Source: CAYZXU01 sp964482535
Lineage (GTDB): Bacteria; Desulfobacterota; Desulfobacteria; Desulfobacterales; BuS5
DNA: 18,799 nucleotides
Direction: 5' to 3'
Assembly: GCA_964482535.1 (NCBI GenBank)
Contig: CAYZXU010000047.1
Span: forward strand, 1-18,799
Positions 8,078 to 16,209 of the stretch are shown here, piece after piece. Each line of letters starts with the position of its first letter. Position 1 is the first letter of the stretch. Made by a program: the position numbers and the translations under genes. The notes under the pieces were generated by a model, which saw only the letters and a program-made list of their open reading frames with translations, made no database searches and was not told the origin of the DNA.

Positions 8078-9559
8078 TTAATCAATTTTTCCTTCATGGA
8101 AAATTTTCAGAAAAGCTTTTACTACTTTGGGATCGAAATGGCAGCCTTCGTCGCTTGCAATTATTCCAAGAATTTTTTTGATATCCATCTTTTTTCTGTA
8201 AGCCCTGTCAGAAGCCATTGCATCATAGACATCCGCTACGGACATGATCCTGGCAAGAAAAGGAATTTCTTCTCCTTTTAACTTGTCAGGGTAACCATTC
8301 CCATCAAAGCGTTCATGGTGATGCCTTATGATAAGTTTTTCTCTGTCCCACAACCCAAGCTGTTCTATAATATTTGCCCCTATAACGGGATGTGATCGGA
8401 TAACGTCAAATTCCTCATCAGTAAGTTTGCCAGGTTTAAGAAGTATGGCATCTCTTATTCCGATTTTTCCTATGTCATGGAGCTGACCGGCAAAGTTTAA
8501 TATATCAAGCTCCTCGGCGCTGCAGTTTAACTCCTCTCCTATTTTTACTGATATCCCCGCAACCCTGCTTGAATGCTGCTGTGTATATGGGTCCCTGGCT
8601 TCAATTGCATTTACAAATGCAAAGAGGGTTGACAAAAGGTTGTCGTAAATATTTTCATATAGAGCAAGATTCTCAATTGCATAGGCTGCTTTGTCTGTCA
8701 TAAAAGACAGGTAATAAAGATCTTTTTTTGTAAAACGAAGGTTGCCGCCGGTAATTATTACAGCAAGAACTCCAAACACCTTTTTTCTTATTTTCAGGGG
8801 AACTGCAATAAAAGAGAGTATATTATCAGAAATCCCATCAACACCTGCGCTTTCAGGCATTAAAAGAGGCGTTCCTTCACATGCACTTTCTAAAATCAGA
8901 TCTTCAAGCCTGCCCCCCATATTAACAGGGTCTCTTGTTTCATTTAAGGCAACTTCAAACAGCTTTTTATCATCCTCGTTAATTAAATAAAACTTTGATA
9001 TATCTGCGCCCGTCACCTCGAGACCCATCTCCTTAATATGTTTAAAAACATCCTGGCTTGTGGCTATTGTGCTGAAGTCACTCATTATATTTTTTAATAT
9101 ATTAAGCTCCTCAACCTTGTTAAGCAGCTCAAGATTTAATCTTTCAAGTTTTTCCTTGCCTTCAACCTCTTTTTTGAGCATGAAGTTTTCAATAAAAAGC
9201 TGCCGTTCGCGCAAAATCCTGTTTATGCAAAGCTCTAACTGGTGCAGATCAATGGGTTTTATTAAAAAATCAACTACGCCGTTTTTCAGGGTTTTTATTG
9301 TATTATCAATGGATGGATAAGCCGTCATTATTATTACGGGGATGGTATTATCCGTTTTTCTCAGATATTCAGCAAGTTCCAGACCGTTCATGCCAGGCAT
9401 ATTAATATCAGTAACACAGCAGTCGATCTGCTCCTGCTCAATAATTTTTTTTGCTTCAAGCCCGTTTTTTGCAGTAACTACTTTATACCCCTTATACTCA
9501 AAGAACTCCTTAACAACTTCAAGTATGCTTTCTTCATCATCAGCAAATAAAATCTTCAT
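8078..9559 (-). CDS. Response regulator with REC, GAF and HD-GYP domains
   Basis: A 493-residue predicted cytoplasmic signalling protein. The REC domain (1-120) has the acidic pair D7/D8, phospho-acceptor D51, T79 and K101. A helical, probably coiled-coil linker (about 120-155) leads to a GAF-like domain (about 160-300). The HD-GYP domain (about 310-490) keeps the metal and catalytic set: QHSSR (H329), HDIGK (361-365), RSHP (H390), HHHERFDGNGYP (413-424) and VADVYDAM. Intact HD-GYP domains usually hydrolyse cyclic di-GMP, so phosphorylation and a GAF ligand probably tune this activity. No histidine kinase lies beside it, so its partner is elsewhere. It converges on rpsI and diverges from mraZ. 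The Shine-Dalgarno is weak (GTGGGT upstream of the ATG). Confidence 0.93.
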   Translation of the reverse strand: MKILFADDEESILEVVKEFFEYKGYKVVTAKNGLEAKKIIEQEQIDCCVTDINMPGMNGLELAEYLRKTDNTIPVIIMTAYPSIDNTIKTLKNGVVDFLIKPIDLHQLELCINRILRERQLFIENFMLKKEVEGKEKLERLNLELLNKVEELNILKNIMSDFSTIATSQDVFKHIKEMGLEVTGADISKFYLINEDDKKLFEVALNETRDPVNMGGRLEDLILESACEGTPLLMPESAGVDGISDNILSFIAVPLKIRKKVFGVLAVIITGGNLRFTKKDLYYLSFMTDKAAYAIENLALYENIYDNLLSTLFAFVNAIEARDPYTQQHSSRVAGISVKIGEELNCSAEELDILNFAGQLHDIGKIGIRDAILLKPGKLTDEEFDVIRSHPVIGANIIEQLGLWDREKLIIRHHHERFDGNGYPDKLKGEEIPFLARIMSVADVYDAMASDRAYRKKMDIKKILGIIASDEGCHFDPKVVKAFLKIFHEGKID

Positions 9560-9695
9560 TTTTTACCCACAGGAACCGATTCTCTGAATTAAAAAAATAA
9601 ACTCAATCTTAAAAAAAATCAATAATATGATCAATTCTAAAAAACAAGAAAAAACAAAGCCTTTGAAAAAAATATAATAAATACTAATTTTTTTC

Positions 9696-9719
9696 TTGAC
9701 ATAGCTTTAAAATTATACT
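9696..9719 (+). promoter_or_regulatory. Candidate promoter elements of the dcw operon
   Basis: A perfect TTGACA (9696-9701) and a good TATACT (9714-9719) occur just upstream of the MraZ repeats. They are only 12 bases apart, too close to act as one sigma-70 promoter. One of them probably works with a poorer partner; TATACT would need the weak -35 at 9691-9696. The position directly before the MraZ boxes supports a promoter here, but its exact form is unresolved. Confidence 0.4.
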
Positions 9720-9733
9720 TTAGGCAAGCATGG

Positions 9734-9778
9734 TGGTTAAAAGTGGGTAAAAATGGCTAAAAGTTAATAATTGTGGAG
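9734..9778 (+). promoter_or_regulatory. MraZ operator: tandem TGGNN repeats with 10-bp period
   Basis: TGGTT (9734), TGGGT (9744), TGGCT (9754), a degenerate TTAAT (9764) and TGGAG (9774) are spaced exactly 10 bases apart, mostly with AAAAR spacers. MraZ is known to bind short TGGG-containing direct repeats one helical turn apart upstream of its own gene. This array is therefore a likely autoregulatory site for the dcw operon. It lies between the candidate promoter and the mraZ start, so it would be in the 5' leader. Confidence 0.8.
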
Positions 9779-9795
9779 ATTAAATACTAATATTT

Positions 9796-10239
9796 ATGTT
9801 TACTGGCACATCATTTCATACAATTGATGCAAAAGGGAGATTGATTATTCCTTCGAGATTTCGGGATGTTATCATAGAAAGTGGCGAAAGTCTAATGGTC
9901 TCCAGACTGGACGGAATGCTGGTGGCTTATACTGCCGGTGTATGGGAAGCCATTGCAAACAGGATATTGAACAATGCCCGGAAAAGTGATGCCATGCGCA
10001 GTTTTAGAAGATTTTTTGTCGGAGGAATGGAACCGTGTGCCAGGGATAAACAGGAACGGATACTTATCCCTCCGCCCTTAAGGGAATATGCAGGGCTAAA
10101 AAAGGAAGTTGTTCTTATTGGGGTTACTGATCATTTTGAAATATTATCAAGGGATAGCTGGGATAATGAGAATAAAAAATGGGAAGAAATTTCAAAACAG
10201 GAGGCTGTTAGAAACGAAATTGCCGATTTAGGGTTATAA
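9796..10239 (+). CDS. mraZ: Transcriptional regulator MraZ
   Basis: 147 residues, normal for MraZ, the ring-forming AbrB-fold regulator that begins dcw clusters and represses its own operon. The first motif is canonical, DAKGRLIIPSRFRD (11-24). The second half has DKQERILIPPPLREY near residue 84, where the usual DxxGR is DKQER, a tolerated variation. The start fits the family N-terminus (MFTGT, compare MFRGE). No Shine-Dalgarno sits at normal distance: the only GGAG (9775-9778) is 17 bases upstream and lies inside the last MraZ repeat, so translation may be weak or leader-dependent. rsmH follows after 3 bases. Confidence 0.97.
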   Translation: MFTGTSFHTIDAKGRLIIPSRFRDVIIESGESLMVSRLDGMLVAYTAGVWEAIANRILNNARKSDAMRSFRRFFVGGMEPCARDKQERILIPPPLREYAGLKKEVVLIGVTDHFEILSRDSWDNENKKWEEISKQEAVRNEIADLGL

Positions 10240-10242
10240 ATC

Positions 10243-11205
10243 ATGGATTTTTTACATACCACGGTCATGCTTGATGAGGCCGTTGATTATTTAAACTGCA
10301 GGCCAGGGAAAGTGTATGTGGATTGCACACTGGGCGGATCGGGTCATGCCGGGGCAATATGCAGAAAAATTATTCCTGGGGGTGTTTTTATAGGATTAGA
10401 TCAGGATGAAGATGCAATAAAATATGGAAAGCATATACTAAAAGAATTTGACCTCGAAATACATCTGTTTAATGAAAATTTTATAAATCTGCCTGAAATT
10501 CTTTCTCAACTTAACATAAAGGGTGTTGACGGAATACTATTGGATCTTGGTCTTTCTTTTCACCAGATTGTGTCAAGCGGCCGAGGGTTTAGTTTTAACA
10601 AGGATGAATTTCTCGACATGCGCATGGATGTCAGAACGAAAATAAAGGCCTGGGATATAGTAAACAAAATGAGTGAGAAAGATTTAAAAAAAATATTTAA
10701 AGATTTGGGAGAGGAACGCCAGGCAGGAACAATAGCTCGCAGAATTGTATATGCAAGGAATAAAAAACCTGTTCAAACAAGCAAAGAGCTCGCAGACCTT
10801 GTATGCAGGGCAGTTTATCGAAAAGAATCCGGTCGAAAAAGATCAAAATCAAGAGGATTGCGAAAGATTCATCCTGCAACCCGTGTGTTTATGGCATTAA
10901 GGATATATGTAAATAAAGAGCTTGAAAGGCTTTCCGGGTTTATGGAAACTGCTGCTGATTTATTAAATCCCAAAGGAAGACTCTGCGCCATCTCATTTCA
11001 TTCTCTTGAAGACAGGATTGTTAAGCATAAAATTAAAGCCATGGAAAAGGGGTGCATATGTCCGCCGGATTTTCCGCAATGCATATGCAATAAAAAGCCT
11101 TTGGTTCGCTCCCTTATAAAAAAAATTATTCAACCCACAGAAAAAGAGACGGCCCTTAACCCAATGGCAAGAAGCGCTAAATTAAGAGCTTTTGAAAAAA
11201 TATAG
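10243..11205 (+). CDS. rsmH: 16S rRNA (cytosine-1402-N4)-methyltransferase RsmH
   Basis: 320 residues, typical for RsmH (formerly MraW). It methylates N4 of C1402 in the 30S decoding centre using S-adenosylmethionine. The SAM-binding glycine loop VDCTLGGSGHAG (26-37) is followed by FIGLDQDEDAI, DLGLSFHQ (101-108), the signature HPATRVFMALRIYVN (210-224) and SFHSLEDRIVKH (251-262). A Cys-rich CICPPDFPQCIC (271-282) is common in the family. AGGG (10230-10233) lies 9 bases before the ATG. It is the second gene of the dcw cluster and ends just before ftsL. Confidence 0.98.
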   Translation: MDFLHTTVMLDEAVDYLNCRPGKVYVDCTLGGSGHAGAICRKIIPGGVFIGLDQDEDAIKYGKHILKEFDLEIHLFNENFINLPEILSQLNIKGVDGILLDLGLSFHQIVSSGRGFSFNKDEFLDMRMDVRTKIKAWDIVNKMSEKDLKKIFKDLGEERQAGTIARRIVYARNKKPVQTSKELADLVCRAVYRKESGRKRSKSRGLRKIHPATRVFMALRIYVNKELERLSGFMETAADLLNPKGRLCAISFHSLEDRIVKHKIKAMEKGCICPPDFPQCICNKKPLVRSLIKKIIQPTEKETALNPMARSAKLRAFEKI

Positions 11206-11215
11206 AGCATTTATT

Positions 11216-11503
11216 ATGGCAAAAAATAGAAAAACCGGCAAAAGCATGACCGGCAGATGGCTGTTTATACTTTTTATTTTTATTGCCCAGCTTTTTTTTT
11301 ATACATGGAGCAGAGTTCAGTGCATAAAAACAGGATATGAGATAATGGATGAAGCTAAAAACTGTAAAAAACTTATAAATATGCAAAAAAATCTTAAGCT
11401 GGAATTGGCCAGTCTTAAGTCTCAGGAAAGACTGGGAAAAATAGCAGAATACAAGCTTGGACTGGCAACGCCTTTGCCAAACCAGATTATTATTATGCCA
11501 TGA
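11216..11503 (+). CDS. ftsL: Cell division protein FtsL
   Basis: A small bitopic membrane protein of the divisome that pairs with FtsB and FtsQ and helps activate FtsWI. From the ATG at 11216 it has 95 residues: a basic cytoplasmic tail, one transmembrane helix (about 15-32, WLFILFIFIAQLFFYTW), a periplasmic coiled coil (about 40-75) and the family-like ending RLGKIAEYKLGLATP. An in-frame TTG at 11192 would add 8 residues and overlap rsmH; I prefer the ATG because it avoids the overlap. Sequence conservation in FtsL is low, so the call depends on topology and its place between rsmH and ftsI. The stop overlaps the ftsI start (ATGA). Confidence 0.88.
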   Translation: MAKNRKTGKSMTGRWLFILFIFIAQLFFYTWSRVQCIKTGYEIMDEAKNCKKLINMQKNLKLELASLKSQERLGKIAEYKLGLATPLPNQIIIMP

Positions 11504-13233
11504 ATTATTTAGACAGGGAAAAAATAAAAAAAAGAATAACCGTAATCAGTGTAATCTTTTTTTTGATTATGACGGTTATCGTAATAAAGGCTGTAAACCT
11601 GCAAATTTTCCAGGGTCAATGGCTTTCTGCAAAAGCAGCAAACCAGTATGAAAGCTCCATGGTGACCCTTGGAAAGCGGGGAAGCATATTTGATGCAAAT
11701 CACCGTCAGATGGCTGTGAGTATAGATGTCACCTCCATAGCCGCCTATCCTTCTAAAATCGAGGATAAGCGTGAAGCAGCGAGAACTGTTTCAAAAGCTC
11801 TGAATATTGACAGAAAAAATTTATACAAAAAACTTGCAGCTAAAAAAATGTTTGTCTGGTCAAAACGCCACGTTACCCCAAAAGAGGCGGAAGCTGTAAA
11901 AAAGCTTGGAATAAACGGGATTGATTTTATAACTGAAAACAGCCGCTATTATCCAAACCGGCAGCTTGCTGCACAGCTTTTGGGTTTTTCCGGGTTAGAT
12001 GGCCGCGGTCTTGAGGGGGTCGAATTTCTTTTTGATGCTTATTTAAAAGGTTCTGATAAAAAAATAAAAATATTAAAAGATGGCAAGGGGAAAGGTTTTG
12101 ATTTTGATAAAATCTTTGTGAAAAACAGCGGAAATAACATAGTACTCACAATCGATAATACACTACAGTACATTGCAGAAGAGGCTCTAAAAGAGGCAGT
12201 GATTAATTTTTCCGCAAAGTCCGGCATAGCCATTATAATGAATCCGAAAACAGGCGCTATCCTGTCCATCGCGCATTTCCCTTTTTTCAATCCGAATTCA
12301 TTTAAAGATTTTGACAGACAGTGCTGGAGAAACAGAGCGGTAACAGATCAGTTTGAACCGGGCTCAACCATGAAGATTTTCAGTGCTGCAGCCGCTTTGG
12401 AGACAGGCTTATGTTCGCCTGACAGCATATTTTTTTGTGAAAACGGAGCTTATAAAATCGGAAGAAACATAGTACACGATTCCCACCCCCGTGCATGGCT
12501 GTCACTTCAGCAAATAATAAAATATTCAAGTAATATTGGCTCTGTAAAAGTAAGTGAAAAAACCGGCAAGGAGGCTCTTTACAACAAATTGCGCGATTTT
12601 GGTTTTGGGGCAAAGACAGGCATAGACCTGCCAGGAGAAACAAAAGGCGCTTTGCCAAATTATAAAAGATGGACAAAAATTGACACTGGAGCGATATCCT
12701 TTGGCCATGGGGTTTCAGCCTCCGCCATACAGCTTATTACCGCTGCAAGCGCTATTGCCAATAACGGAGTTATGATGAAACCCTATGTGGTTCAGGCTGT
12801 TACAGACCAGAACGGCCGGATCATTAAAAGCTTCGGGCCTAAGATGGAAAGAAGGGTTATCACTGCAAAAACCGCTGAAACCATGAAAAAAATAATGGAG
12901 ACCGTGGTAACTTCCGGCGGCACAGGAGTGAATGCATATATTGCAGGATATCCTGTGTGCGGCAAAACAGGAACCGCCCAGAAAATTGATGCAAGAGGAA
13001 AATACACAAAAGATAAATATGTCGCATCCTTTATGGGATTTACACCTGCCGAAAACCCGGCAATTTCAGTTCTTGTAATAATAGATGAGCCTTTGAATGA
13101 ATATTACGGTGGAATAGTGGCTGCGCCTGTTTTTAAAAAAATAGTTGTTAATACTTTGGAATATTTAAATATACTTCCTGAAAGTGATGCTGAAAGGCTT
13201 ACGGCTTCCATAAAAAACGGGGCAAAAGGATGA
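11500..13233 (+). CDS. ftsI: Septal peptidoglycan transpeptidase FtsI (PBP3)
   Basis: A 577-residue class B penicillin-binding protein that cross-links septal peptidoglycan together with FtsW. An N-terminal transmembrane anchor (about 13-32) leads to the PBP dimerisation domain beginning with GKRGSIFDANHRQMA. The transpeptidase has the three active-site motifs: S289-T-M-K292 (EPGSTMKIF), S343-S-N345 (KYSSNIGS) and K489-T-G491 (GKTGTAQ). No PASTA repeat follows the transpeptidase domain. The ATG overlaps the ftsL stop, and its own stop overlaps the murE start, so translation is probably coupled. It is a beta-lactam target. Confidence 0.97.
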   Translation: MNYLDREKIKKRITVISVIFFLIMTVIVIKAVNLQIFQGQWLSAKAANQYESSMVTLGKRGSIFDANHRQMAVSIDVTSIAAYPSKIEDKREAARTVSKALNIDRKNLYKKLAAKKMFVWSKRHVTPKEAEAVKKLGINGIDFITENSRYYPNRQLAAQLLGFSGLDGRGLEGVEFLFDAYLKGSDKKIKILKDGKGKGFDFDKIFVKNSGNNIVLTIDNTLQYIAEEALKEAVINFSAKSGIAIIMNPKTGAILSIAHFPFFNPNSFKDFDRQCWRNRAVTDQFEPGSTMKIFSAAAALETGLCSPDSIFFCENGAYKIGRNIVHDSHPRAWLSLQQIIKYSSNIGSVKVSEKTGKEALYNKLRDFGFGAKTGIDLPGETKGALPNYKRWTKIDTGAISFGHGVSASAIQLITAASAIANNGVMMKPYVVQAVTDQNGRIIKSFGPKMERRVITAKTAETMKKIMETVVTSGGTGVNAYIAGYPVCGKTGTAQKIDARGKYTKDKYVASFMGFTPAENPAISVLVIIDEPLNEYYGGIVAAPVFKKIVVNTLEYLNILPESDAERLTASIKNGAKG

Positions 13234-14798
13234 AGCTTAAAAAACTTCTGAAAGCAGTGGATGTAAAAAATATTTCAGGGCTGTTGAATAAGGAGGGGAA
13301 AGCTTTACCTGATCCGGACATAGGCTCTATTCATTTTGATTCAAGGGATGTCAAGCCCTGCGGGTTATTTGTTGCCGTGCCAGGATTTACTGTAGACGGG
13401 AATCAATTTATCGATCAGGCAATAGAAAATGGAGCCGCCGCAGTAGTCACACAAAACAAAATCAACAAAAACACGGTAATTATACAGGTGGAAAATTCTC
13501 GCAAAGCCCTTGGGCAGCTTGCTGCCAGGTTTTACGGCAATCCGTCTGAAAGCCTTGTGGTTATAGGAATAACAGGAACTAACGGAAAGACAACCACAGC
13601 CTGTATCATAGAAAAAATTCTATATGCAGCGGGCGTCAATCCAGGTGTTATAGGGACAATAAATTGTCATTTTTCCGGAAATACTTATAAAAACCCCAGA
13701 ACAACGCCTGAATCTTTGGACTTACAGAGGATTATGGCAACAATGCTTAAATCCGGAGTTACCCATGTTGTCATGGAGGTTTCATCACATGCCTTAGACC
13801 TTTTACGCATTGAATGCTGCCGGTTGGACGTGGGTGTTTTTACAAATTTGACCCAGGATCATATGGATTTTCACAAAGGTATGGAATCTTACTGGGAATG
13901 CAAAAAAAAAATGTTTACAGAGCATCTTTGCTCGGGCCCGAAAAAAAACTTTGCCGTGGCTGTAATAAACTGCCTGAACAAAAGGGGAAAAGAGCTTGAG
14001 GGAAAACTTGATATTAACAAGATTAGTGTAGGTTGTTTAGAAAACAGCATGGTCAGACCTGAAAATATTTCATACTCCAGATCAGGCATAACAGGAAAAA
14101 TTTCAACCCCAAAAGGATCATTTGAATTTAAGTCGCGCCTTGCCGGAAAATACAATCTTGAAAATATTCTATGTGCTGCGGGTACAGGCATAGCCCTTGA
14201 TATTAATCTGAATGCAATAAAAAAGGGTATTGAAGAAACCCGTGCAGTCCCGGGACGCCTTGAGCAGGTTGAAGATAAAGCCGGAAAAACCAGCGGAAAG
14301 CAAAGAACTGTTTATGTGGACTACGCGCATACGCCTGACGCTCTGGAAAATGTGCTTGCTTCCATAAAATCCATGACAAAGGGAAGGGTTATATGTGTTT
14401 TTGGATGCGGCGGATGCAGAGACAGGGATAAGCGTCCCTTGATGGGTGAAATTGCCGGAAAACTTTGTGATCTTGCTGTTATCACATCTGATAACCCGAG
14501 AACGGAACCGCCGGATAAAATCATAGAGGATATAGTTGCGGGGATAAAAAGAACCTCTCTTTCCTCTTATTTAATATCTGATTTAAAAAAAGGGATGAAT
14601 GGTTATACTGTTGAACCTGACCGGCGCAGGGCAATAAATAAGGCAATTATGGCGGTAACAAGCATTGATGATACTGTTTTAATAGCAGGTAAAGGTCATG
14701 AAACCTGCCAGATAATCGGAAAAGATTTTCTGGAATTTGACGACAGAAAAGAAGCAGAAAAAGCGCTTTTACAGCATGGGGCAATCTATGCAGACTGA
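13230..14798 (+). CDS. murE: UDP-MurNAc-tripeptide synthetase MurE (meso-diaminopimelate type)
   Basis: 522-residue cytoplasmic Mur ligase that adds the third stem-peptide residue to UDP-MurNAc-L-Ala-D-Glu. The Mur ATP loop GITGTNGKTTT covers 113-123, the HALD block is near 187, and a lysine in ECKKKMF (about 225-227) is in the region of the carbamylated residue. YVDYAHTPDALE (362-373) is the family signature. DNPR at 421-424 is the motif that selects meso-diaminopimelate rather than lysine, pointing to Gram-negative-type peptidoglycan. It starts by ATGA overlap with ftsI and overlaps the start of murF. Confidence 0.97.
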   Translation: MKLKKLLKAVDVKNISGLLNKEGKALPDPDIGSIHFDSRDVKPCGLFVAVPGFTVDGNQFIDQAIENGAAAVVTQNKINKNTVIIQVENSRKALGQLAARFYGNPSESLVVIGITGTNGKTTTACIIEKILYAAGVNPGVIGTINCHFSGNTYKNPRTTPESLDLQRIMATMLKSGVTHVVMEVSSHALDLLRIECCRLDVGVFTNLTQDHMDFHKGMESYWECKKKMFTEHLCSGPKKNFAVAVINCLNKRGKELEGKLDINKISVGCLENSMVRPENISYSRSGITGKISTPKGSFEFKSRLAGKYNLENILCAAGTGIALDINLNAIKKGIEETRAVPGRLEQVEDKAGKTSGKQRTVYVDYAHTPDALENVLASIKSMTKGRVICVFGCGGCRDRDKRPLMGEIAGKLCDLAVITSDNPRTEPPDKIIEDIVAGIKRTSLSSYLISDLKKGMNGYTVEPDRRRAINKAIMAVTSIDDTVLIAGKGHETCQIIGKDFLEFDDRKEAEKALLQHGAIYAD

Positions 14799-16206
14799 TA
14801 ATATGCCCATACCCTGGACGGGTTCTGAAATTATTAAGGCTGTGTCGGGTAAATATCTGTCAGGGAGCATAGAACATCTGTTTAAGGGGATATCCATAGA
14901 TTCACGCAAGATATCGGAAAGCGATCTGTTTGTGGCAATAAAGGGTAAAATTTACGACAGTCACCTGTTTATGGATGATGTAATAAAAAAAAAGGTAAAG
15001 GGGTTTCTTGTTAACACCAAAAGCGCAGAGCAAATGCCCATTGCAAAATGGCAGGGGGAAAAAAAATTTTGCTGCGCTGTGCCTGACACGGTAAAAGCCC
15101 TGGGAGATCTTGCTTCTTATAACCGGACCCGTTCAGGAATCTCAACCATAGCCATTACAGGTTCAAACGGCAAGACAACGACAAAAGAGATGACAGCATC
15201 AATACTTAAAAAAAAATTTAACACCTTAGCTTCAAAAGGAAATTTTAATAATGAGATAGGTCTTCCTTTAACACTTTTTAATATAAACCCTTCCCACGAA
15301 TGGGCAGTGGTTGAGCTTGGCATGAACCACCTCGGGGAGATAGGAAGACTTGCCGAAATATGCATGCCTGATATTGGAGTTATAACAAATATCGGCTCCG
15401 CTCATCTCGAAGGTCTGGGGTCTTTGGAAGGGGTAATGAAGGCCAAGGGAGAGCTGCTTGAAAAAATTAAACCCGGCGGCACGGCAGTTCTTAACGGAGA
15501 TGATCCAAGAGTGATGCTCCTTGCCAAAAAAACAGAAAATAAGACCCTGCTTTTCGGGAGAGGTTCAAATGCCGAAATAAAAGCTGTATCTGTGAAAAAA
15601 AAAGGTCTGGGAACATGTTTTAAGCTGGAGCTTCCCCTTGAAACAATTTTCATTGATCTTAAAATTCCAGGCGAGTTCATGATTTCAAATGCGCTTGCTT
15701 CGGCTGCATCGGGCTATCTCCTCGGTTTTACGGCCGAAGAGATCAAGGCAGGCATAGAGGATTTTAAACCTGCAAATGGGAGAATGAGTATTATTAAAAC
15801 TCTTAAAGGGGTTAATATTATAGACGACACGTATAACTCAAATCCGGATTCCATGGAGGCTGCAATAAAAACATTAAAAGATCTAAAACAGGGCGCCGAT
15901 TCCATCCTGATTACAGGCGACATGCTTGAACTTGGAGAACAGGCGGAATTTATGCATAAAAAAATCGGGACAATGGCTGCACAATCAAAAATAACAAGGC
16001 TGTATGCCACAGGCTCTTTTGCAGAAAAAGTCGCTGAAGGCGCACTTGGTGAGAACATGGATTCAAAAAAAATTTTCACAGGCACAAATAAAGAGATTAT
16101 GGATGATCTTTCTTTAAGATTAAAAGAAGGGGACTGGCTGCTTGTCAAGGGCTCCAGGGCAATCGGAATGGAGATAATAGTAAAAAAAATAAAAGGATGC
16201 ATTTAA
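14788..16206 (+). CDS. murF: UDP-MurNAc-tripeptide:D-Ala-D-Ala ligase MurF
   Basis: Cytoplasmic ligase that adds D-Ala-D-Ala to complete the UDP-MurNAc-pentapeptide. From the ATG at 14788 it has 472 residues. The N-terminal UDP-binding region contains GISIDSRKISESDLFVAIKG, the ATP loop is TGSNGKTTTKE (about 124-134), and VELGMNHLGEI, DDTYNSNPDSM and LVKGSRAIGME are MurF signatures. The start is uncertain: in-frame ATGs occur at 14776, 14788 and 14803, and an upstream TTG at 14737 would overlap murE too far. I chose 14788 because GGGG (14778-14781) lies 6 bases upstream; this gives an 11-base overlap with murE. Confidence 0.95.
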   Translation: MQTDNMPIPWTGSEIIKAVSGKYLSGSIEHLFKGISIDSRKISESDLFVAIKGKIYDSHLFMDDVIKKKVKGFLVNTKSAEQMPIAKWQGEKKFCCAVPDTVKALGDLASYNRTRSGISTIAITGSNGKTTTKEMTASILKKKFNTLASKGNFNNEIGLPLTLFNINPSHEWAVVELGMNHLGEIGRLAEICMPDIGVITNIGSAHLEGLGSLEGVMKAKGELLEKIKPGGTAVLNGDDPRVMLLAKKTENKTLLFGRGSNAEIKAVSVKKKGLGTCFKLELPLETIFIDLKIPGEFMISNALASAASGYLLGFTAEEIKAGIEDFKPANGRMSIIKTLKGVNIIDDTYNSNPDSMEAAIKTLKDLKQGADSILITGDMLELGEQAEFMHKKIGTMAAQSKITRLYATGSFAEKVAEGALGENMDSKKIFTGTNKEIMDDLSLRLKEGDWLLVKGSRAIGMEIIVKKIKGCI

Positions 16207-16209
16207 CCG

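Larger units (their letters stand above)
9560..9795. other. Divergent regulatory region between the HD-GYP gene and mraZ
   Basis: 236 bases, extremely AT-rich and A-run-rich on the left half. The right half carries the candidate mra promoter and the MraZ repeat operator. No gene was seen. A promoter for the HD-GYP gene must lie here or nearby, but no convincing -35/-10 pair was recognised on the minus strand. Confidence 0.6.
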
